In this document: positions 58,598 to 64,000 of the stretch, piece after piece
Position numbering within the stretch: the stretch's first letter is position 1
Layout: each line of letters starts with the position of its first letter
Origin: Acidobacteriota bacterium
GTDB taxonomy: Bacteria; Acidobacteriota; Terriglobia; Acidiferrales; UBA7541
Direction: 5' to 3'
DNA length: 64,000 nucleotides
Assembly: GCA_013289835.1 (NCBI GenBank)
Contig: JABCZG010000007.1
Location: forward strand, 62,001-126,000
Notes under the pieces: generated by a model
The model's database searches: none
The model's input: the letters and a program-made list of their open reading frames with translations, nothing else
What the model was told of the DNA's origin: nothing
Program-made: the position numbers and the translations under genes

Positions 58598-59269
58598 ATG
58601 GGTGCCTCTCCTTTCTCTTCCGTGCGCGCGCTGATCTTCGATCTCGACGGCACGCTGATCGATTCCCAGCGCGACTTGATCCGCTCCGTCAACGCCATGC
58701 TAGTGGAAATGGGCCGTGAAGAATTGCACGAAGACACGATTTCCGGATACATCGGCCACGGCGCTCCGCAGTTAGTCGGCCGCGCGCTCGGCGACAGCGC
58801 AAACGAAAATGAACGCGAGCGCGCGCTGAACTTTTTTCTGGCTCACTACGAGGAACACAAATTGGATTCAACCTGCGCCTATCCCGGTGTCCCCGAAGCG
58901 CTCGCGCAACTCGCCGCGTTCCCCAGGGCCATCCTGACGAATAAACCAGTTCGCGTCAGCAAACGCATTCTGGAAGGACTTGGCTTGGCGAAATATTTTC
59001 GCGCTGTCTATGGCGGCAACAGTTTTGAAACAAAAAAACCCGACCCGTTAGGCGCGCAAATTATATTGCGCGAATTCGGCGCCGCTCCAAATGAGGCCAT
59101 GCTAATCGGCGATTCCGATGTAGATGTGCAAACCGCGCGCAACGCCGGCATGTTTGCTGCCGCCGTCAACTACGGCTTCGGCACGCACGACCGCATTGCG
59201 TGCTGCGCGGACGTTTACCTTGACCGGCTTACCGACCTGGTTCCGCTGCTCGGCAAGGAAACGATATGA
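58598..59269 (+). CDS. HAD-superfamily phosphatase (phosphoglycolate phosphatase-like)
   Basis: 223 residues from ATG 58598, chosen because the fold begins there; ATGs at 58538 and 58556 are in frame and no start has a strong ribosome binding site. Motifs: I LIFDLDGTLIDS (nucleophile Asp), II AILTNKP (Thr), III KKPDP (Lys), IV LIGDSDVDVQ. The cap (GRALGDSANENERERALNFF) is the helical type of Gph. It should remove phosphate from phosphoglycolate or a similar small substrate. Confidence 0.88.
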   Translation: MGASPFSSVRALIFDLDGTLIDSQRDLIRSVNAMLVEMGREELHEDTISGYIGHGAPQLVGRALGDSANENERERALNFFLAHYEEHKLDSTCAYPGVPEALAQLAAFPRAILTNKPVRVSKRILEGLGLAKYFRAVYGGNSFETKKPDPLGAQIILREFGAAPNEAMLIGDSDVDVQTARNAGMFAAAVNYGFGTHDRIACCADVYLDRLTDLVPLLGKETI

Positions 59270-59276
59270 AGCGGCA

Positions 59277-61481
59277 TCACTTTTTCTCGCCGGTCGCTTG
59301 CGTGTCGCCGTGGCTTTCTCGCACGCTGCTCACGTCCAGGACAAGGGCAAGTTGGTGTTCCGTCAAAACAAGGAGGCGCTTTCCATCTCCGGAGAAATGC
59401 GTGTAGGCAATTTCGTCCGGAAATGTTTGATCGTCAAGTTTTGTTCCGCTATTCAAATCATAAATTCCCAAATGGCCGCCGCCCAAATCCATCGCCAGTA
59501 AATTATTTTGCGAGTTCGCACTCGCCCGCGCGCCAACCAAATGTGCTTTCATGGTTTCATCGCGCAACGAATAAATGGTCACGCGCACGCCATCCTTGAT
59601 CAGGATTAGCGCATCGCCAACGGAAAATGCCGAATCGAAGGACGTGGGGCCATTGCCAATCTGCACCAGCTCGCCGCCGAGAGATTTTCCGGTGCGGGCA
59701 TCGAGCACTTCGAAGAATGAATCGCGATCCATGAGTTTTGCGCTCTTGTAAAGAGCTTGCGCCGCGGGATTGTGCGATGCAGCTTCTTTTGCTCCGTAGG
59801 TTTTCACTCGCCAGCCGAGGACGAAACGATCGCCTTGCGGGTCGGCGAAAGGAGTGGGCGGATCGCCGTCGAACACGCGTTTCCAGAGTTCTTTGCCGGT
59901 GGCGGGATCGACGCCGCGAAGGCGAAACGGAATTTGCATTTGCGGCAGCGGAAAATTGAAAGGATCTCCCATCGCGCCCTTCAGCACAAAATGGTCCAGC
60001 AAAACGGTTCCTGCCGGGTATAGCTGGTGGTCTTTTTCAACTGTCCAAGCGGTCGATGAGGCGCCGGTGGACGATTCGAATCGCAGCATGTGCGCGGGAT
60101 CCTGATGGAGCTCGCGAACGAAAAGAAACACCGAGGGCTGATCAAGGGAATTGGCGGAAGAAAACTCCGCAAGGCTCGCGAGGCGGCGCCCGCTGGCAAC
60201 GTCGAAGATGGCGGCTGCACCGTCCACGGAAAGCGCGAGCTTCTCCAGATCCGGAGTGACGGACGCAGCGTGCAGCTCCGAGAGGCGGGCAAGAGGCAAC
60301 GGCAAATTCGCGAGTAGCCGGTGCTCTCCAAGTCGATAGAGGGCGACGGCACCGCTTATGTTGTAGACGGCTAGTTGTTCGGCGTAAATGTCCAGGCTGG
60401 CGCTAGGCGGAGATTCGACGGTGTGATTTTGTTCGAGATCGAAGGCAGCAGCGGTGCTGCCACTGGCATTCGAATTCTGGAGGATGGCGTAGCGAGAATT
60501 GGTGGCGATGCGGACGCTGTCAGCCGTGAAAGAAAAGCGGCTGAGCGCTTTTCCATTTTTCAAAGCAAGGATGGCAAATTCCCTGCTGGATTCTTTTTTG
60601 GATTCTTTTTCAACAGCGATTGCGTGCTCGGTGGACTGCAGGTCGATGGCTTCGTTGGGCACGTCCAGCAAGACATCGGGCAGCTCAAATCTTTTCTTCG
60701 AATCCACATCCAGACCAATCGAACCGTGGAGCGACTTTGCAATGAGAACTTTCCCGTCGGGCGAAAAATGGATGGCGGAATGAGCGAGAGAGTGACTGGG
60801 GCTGGGAGTGGGAACACTTGTGCGAAGGAGACCAAAAGGCCTGGCGAATGCGGATTGCAGATCGAGCCAAAGAAAGTTTACGACAAGTCTCGATCTGGGT
60901 TCGCCAACGTGTCCTTCGACGGAAGGGCGCAAGCCAGCGATAAAATCCTCGAAAATGATTTTCTGACTCGACAGCTGGTACAACACAAGCTTGAAGTCAG
61001 AGCGGATGCAGGCAAACATTTCGCCGCCTGGTGAAAGCTGCCCGTCCAGACAGTCCTGGTCAATCGAGAGACTGCCGCTTGCCGTTTTCTGCCCGGCGGG
61101 CAATCGCCATTTTCCAAAATTCAGTGCTCGCGAGATGATCGTGACCGACCGGGAATCCTGGGAGAATTGCGCTGGATAGATATCCTCAGCCGAAATGCGC
61201 AGAACGATGTTCAGGGGATCCTTCGTCATGACAATGACGCCGGAAGGATCCTGGAACAGGAGGAAGTTGCCATCGGGACTGAATCGCAAGGACGCGTCGG
61301 TACTGCGGAGAGCGGGGGCAAGCGGATTTTGAGAAAGAAGGGAGTGAACATTCTGACGGGGCCGGTCGGATTGCGGCGAGGCTTTCAGGAAAAGTTCGAC
61401 GCATGAAAAGACCAGCGGGAGGGCGAGGCAAACGATTGAAACGGCAGAGAGGCGCGAACGGGAGATTGGCAAACGCCACAT
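59277..61481 (-). CDS. membrane-anchored or secreted beta-propeller protein, 734 aa
   Basis: CAGGA lies seven bases before ATG 61481. Residues 1-35 are a signal or anchor segment (SRLSAVSIVCLALPLVFSCV). The rest is repeated beta sequence with SLRFSPDGNFLLFQD, AIHFSPDGKVLIAKS, YTHFSGDGKRLLVLT and similar units, i.e. a WD40/TolB-like propeller, perhaps two. There is no catalytic motif. Such proteins are common in Acidobacteriota and their role is unknown. Convergent with the phosphatase, seven bases apart. Confidence 0.8.
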   Translation of the reverse strand: MWRLPISRSRLSAVSIVCLALPLVFSCVELFLKASPQSDRPRQNVHSLLSQNPLAPALRSTDASLRFSPDGNFLLFQDPSGVIVMTKDPLNIVLRISAEDIYPAQFSQDSRSVTIISRALNFGKWRLPAGQKTASGSLSIDQDCLDGQLSPGGEMFACIRSDFKLVLYQLSSQKIIFEDFIAGLRPSVEGHVGEPRSRLVVNFLWLDLQSAFARPFGLLRTSVPTPSPSHSLAHSAIHFSPDGKVLIAKSLHGSIGLDVDSKKRFELPDVLLDVPNEAIDLQSTEHAIAVEKESKKESSREFAILALKNGKALSRFSFTADSVRIATNSRYAILQNSNASGSTAAAFDLEQNHTVESPPSASLDIYAEQLAVYNISGAVALYRLGEHRLLANLPLPLARLSELHAASVTPDLEKLALSVDGAAAIFDVASGRRLASLAEFSSANSLDQPSVFLFVRELHQDPAHMLRFESSTGASSTAWTVEKDHQLYPAGTVLLDHFVLKGAMGDPFNFPLPQMQIPFRLRGVDPATGKELWKRVFDGDPPTPFADPQGDRFVLGWRVKTYGAKEAASHNPAAQALYKSAKLMDRDSFFEVLDARTGKSLGGELVQIGNGPTSFDSAFSVGDALILIKDGVRVTIYSLRDETMKAHLVGARASANSQNNLLAMDLGGGHLGIYDLNSGTKLDDQTFPDEIAYTHFSGDGKRLLVLTEHQLALVLDVSSVRESHGDTQATGEKK

Positions 61482-61677
61482 GGACAATTCCTGATGAATT
61501 GAGGTGGCGAGTCTAGCATCAAGAAGCGGATGGGCCAAACGAAGGCGGATATCGGTGGAAGGTTAATTCGAAGCTAGACGACAAGTGCAACATTTCCACG
61601 AGTTGGGCGTTTACCGAGCACTGGATCGAGACGGGTGATTCAGCAAGTGCGTCGCCGGGGACGGACTAGAATGCACT

Positions 61678-64000
61678 CTACTCTTCGCGCAGGGCCTTCA
61701 GCGGATCGATTCGAACCGATCTCCTCGCGGGGATGTAACACGCGAGCATGGCCACGGCTGCAAGCAGCAAGGGAGCGCCGACGAGCAAGCGCGGATCGCC
61801 GGTACCGACGCGCAGCGCGTCCACAAACACGCTGGCAAGCGCCGAAACCATTTTTGCCAGCCCGATCGCGCCCAGGAATCCCAGCACCGTTCCGACGCCA
61901 ACCAGGGCCGCGCCTTCGCGCAGCACCAGGCCCAGCACCTGCGCCTGGCTTGCGCCGAGCGCGGTGCGGATGGCGATTTCTTTGCGCCTTTGCGCGACCG
62001 CGTAGGCGGTAACTCCGGCGAGCCCGATAGCCGCCAGGACCAAGCCGAACACGCCAATTCCGCCATACGTTTGGATGGAGAAACGCAAGTGGGACCGGCT
62101 GCGATCCAGATATTCGCCGAGCGTCTGCATGTTGAAGATGTTCAAGGTAGGATCGATAAGAGCAATCTCGTTCCGAATCGCGGTCAGCGCATCCCGGCCT
62201 GCATCCGACCGCACCATGATGGTAATCCCGCCGGCCGGGGGGCGCGCGAAATCACGCGAGGTTAACGGCAGATAAAGTATGGATTGGCTGAATCCCTGTA
62301 CATCCTTCGTGTCGCGCACGACGCCGACCACTTGATAAGATTGCGTGTCGCCGCTGATGTGTTTACCGATGACATCGCCCTTTCCAAAAAATCCGCGTGC
62401 GGCACTCTCATTCAGTACGGCAGGCAAGATTTTCGAGCCGTCCGCGTGGCTTCGTTGATCGGGCTCGACGAACTCCCGGCCAACCATCATCGGCTCGCTG
62501 AGCGCGGCAAAATAGCCGGCGCCTACAGTTTCCTTGAGCACAGGCTGCTGTTTTCGTGAAGATCCCGGCGCGTCTTCCGCAGACAGTTGGGTGGGTTCCA
62601 CTTCGCCTGTAAATGGCGGTTGGGCGGCCAGGGTGACGCTGCGCACCGGACCGGCGCTTCTGAGCCTTTCGGAAATCTTTTCGAACAGAGCTTCGGTTTT
62701 TTCTGGCGCGTAGCCGTCACGCACGGGATCGAGCGACAACAGATACATCGCGTTTGGATCAAGCTTGGTTTCGATGCTGCTTGACTTGCTGATTCCTATG
62801 ACCAGGAATCCTGTCATCAGCAGGAGCATGAGGGACGCCGCAACCTGGGCTACCATCAGCAAGTTGCGCAGACCAAATCGCCGGTAACCCGGCAATCGCA
62901 GCATCGAGCCTTCTTTGAGCGCGGGGGTCAGGTCGGCTTTCGTTGTTTGCAGGGCGGGCAAGAGAGTGAATCCGATGCCGCACACAATCGCGAGGCCAAA
63001 CGCGAAGACGCCCGCGTGCCAATCGAGATAGAAATTGGATTCAATCGGCACGGTCATGGGCGGTGTGAAGTGAGAGTTCAGCACGCCGAGACCATAGGCG
63101 AGAACGAAACCTGCAATGCCGCCCAGCAGTGAAAGCAAGATGCCTTCGCTCATCATCTGCCGGACCAGCCGGAAACGACCGGCTCCCACTGCCAGGCGAA
63201 TGGCCAGCTCTTTCCGGCGATTCGCTCCGCGGGCCATGAGCATGTTTGCCAGGTTCATGCACGCAAGGGTGGTCACCAGACCCATCAGCGCGACGAAAAA
63301 TCCGATCAATGCAGGCTTCAATTTGCGCGGAATCGGAATGTTGGTGCCGGCAGAGAGCAAGATGATGCGTTTGCCCTTGTCAACGCGAGATGCCACAGTA
63401 GGATCCTGCTCGTCGAGGCGGCGTGTGATGGCGTCGAGACCCGCTTCCGCAGAGTCTATCGTGACGCCCGGCGCCAGACACATCAGTGCCAGGAACTCCT
63501 TGGCATTGCGTTGATGAAGAACGTCATTGGCAAGCTCCGGCGCAAGCGCAGCCGGGGATGTGATCGGCACAAACAATTCAGAGGGCTGGACGGCAAGGGC
63601 GCCGTTGAAATCCTTCGGCAAGATTCCGACGATAGTAGCGATTTGGCCATTCAGGTGGAGTACTTGCCCGAGGGCGTCGGGAGAGGAGTTGAGGCGATTG
63701 CGCCAGAAACGATCGCTGATCACCACAACTGGCGTGTCACCGGGCTTGTCAACCGCCTCGCTGAACACGCGACCGCGCTGGGCTTGAATGCCGAGCACGG
63801 AAAAATAATCGGCCGAGACAAGCTGGCCAAAGACGCGCTCTGGTTTGGCATTCAAAGCGCCTTGAAAAGTGACATTGAACGGTATGCCGGTCTCGAAGGC
63901 AGCCACGCCGGTGAACAAACTCTTCTGCTCGCGAAACTGTTCGACGTAGTAGTACGAGACAGGGGAGAGCTCTTCTTCCTCCTCCGACTGTTGCAGCATC
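61678..64000 (-). CDS. ADOP-family (MacB/FtsX-like) permease, N-terminus outside window
   Basis: About 773 residues are visible; the start lies beyond the right edge. Two halves each have a MacB-like periplasmic domain and FtsX-type helices. The first half has PVVVISDRFWRNRLNSSPDA, VGILPKDFNG, then ANMLMARGANRRKELAIRLA. The second has VVGVVRDTKDVQG, YAVAQRRKEIAIRTALGASQ, ending RSVRIDPLKALREE. This duplicated layout without an attached ATPase is the acidobacterial duplicated orphan permease type. It may extrude a substrate or act in membrane stress, with an ATPase from elsewhere. Confidence 0.9.
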   Translation of the reverse strand, partial: MLQQSEEEEELSPVSYYYVEQFREQKSLFTGVAAFETGIPFNVTFQGALNAKPERVFGQLVSADYFSVLGIQAQRGRVFSEAVDKPGDTPVVVISDRFWRNRLNSSPDALGQVLHLNGQIATIVGILPKDFNGALAVQPSELFVPITSPAALAPELANDVLHQRNAKEFLALMCLAPGVTIDSAEAGLDAITRRLDEQDPTVASRVDKGKRIILLSAGTNIPIPRKLKPALIGFFVALMGLVTTLACMNLANMLMARGANRRKELAIRLAVGAGRFRLVRQMMSEGILLSLLGGIAGFVLAYGLGVLNSHFTPPMTVPIESNFYLDWHAGVFAFGLAIVCGIGFTLLPALQTTKADLTPALKEGSMLRLPGYRRFGLRNLLMVAQVAASLMLLLMTGFLVIGISKSSSIETKLDPNAMYLLSLDPVRDGYAPEKTEALFEKISERLRSAGPVRSVTLAAQPPFTGEVEPTQLSAEDAPGSSRKQQPVLKETVGAGYFAALSEPMMVGREFVEPDQRSHADGSKILPAVLNESAARGFFGKGDVIGKHISGDTQSYQVVGVVRDTKDVQGFSQSILYLPLTSRDFARPPAGGITIMVRSDAGRDALTAIRNEIALIDPTLNIFNMQTLGEYLDRSRSHLRFSIQTYGGIGVFGLVLAAIGLAGVTAYAVAQRRKEIAIRTALGASQAQVLGLVLREGAALVGVGTVLGFLGAIGLAKMVSALASVFVDALRVGTGDPRLLVGAPLLLAAVAMLACYIPARRSVRIDPLKALREE

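Noticed and set aside
1..64000. CRISPR array or rRNA genes
   Set aside because: No regularly spaced repeat-spacer pattern and no rRNA-like sequence seen; the only tRNA sequence is the half gene at 23,242-23,280.

Overview
The window joins two different kinds of DNA. Bases 1 to about 23,240 look like one end of an integrated, phage-derived element. Bases from about 23,240 to 64,000 are ordinary chromosome of a soil-type Acidobacteriota (probably Terriglobia). The chromosomal side supports that placement: a duplicated-orphan-permease protein at the right edge, a large TonB receptor with a carboxypeptidase-regulatory N-terminus, a Ser/Thr kinase fused to a TolB-like propeller, a DUF2911 protein, and high-GC, C-ending codons. 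The element side has lower GC, short tightly packed genes on one strand, purine-rich leaders and few recognisable families. The border is a tRNA-Met(CAT) gene on the minus strand that stops being a tRNA in its anticodon loop. Next to it lie helically phased repeats that resemble the broken anticodon segment.

Element, by region. 1-9.5 kb: a rightward cluster with a double cold-shock-domain protein, a large terminase subunit (the only clear packaging gene) and small unrecognised genes, two of which share a repeated helical domain. It ends in two strong intrinsic terminators. 9.5-13.2 kb: a leftward Zn-finger gene, a membrane coiled-coil protein, a 51-residue ribbon-helix-helix regulator, and then a promoter with 10-bp-phased direct repeats. 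The leader that follows carries two hairpins with the same seven-base loop, ahead of an operon of small genes. 13.2-15.9 kb: two type IV pilin-like genes separated by a hairpin, a lipoprotein and a glycosyltransferase. 15.9-23.2 kb: an accessory block with genes on both strands, including HEPN-like proteins, an FRG-domain protein, membrane proteins and a stand-alone ATP-dependent DNA ligase beside a HEPN gene. It looks like a defence or cargo island. No integrase, portal or capsid gene could be recognised, so the rest of the element probably lies left of the window.

Chromosome, by region. 23.4-24.5 kb: a secreted DUF2911-TPR protein. 24.6-40.9 kb: a polyamine/GABA locus. A leftward operon encodes a class III aminotransferase, an amino-acid permease, an aldehyde dehydrogenase and GabT. 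A TonB receptor follows. A rightward operon encodes a MerR-XRE-cupin regulator, PotD-, PotA-, PotB- and PotC-like importer parts and a Tat-exported FAD amine oxidase. Together they could import polyamines, oxidise or transaminate them, and pass GABA to succinate semialdehyde. 41-54 kb: an AhpD-like protein, an M20 amidohydrolase, a radical SAM enzyme, the kinase-propeller, a metallo-beta-lactamase-fold protein fused to PilZ, a zinc exporter, a STAS protein, a methyltransferase, a DinB-like protein and membrane proteins. 54-56.5 kb: two TIR-domain genes, then a short-chain dehydrogenase flanked by a degenerate copy of the second TIR gene. 57-64 kb: a DUF1015 protein, a HAD phosphatase, a propeller protein and the truncated permease.
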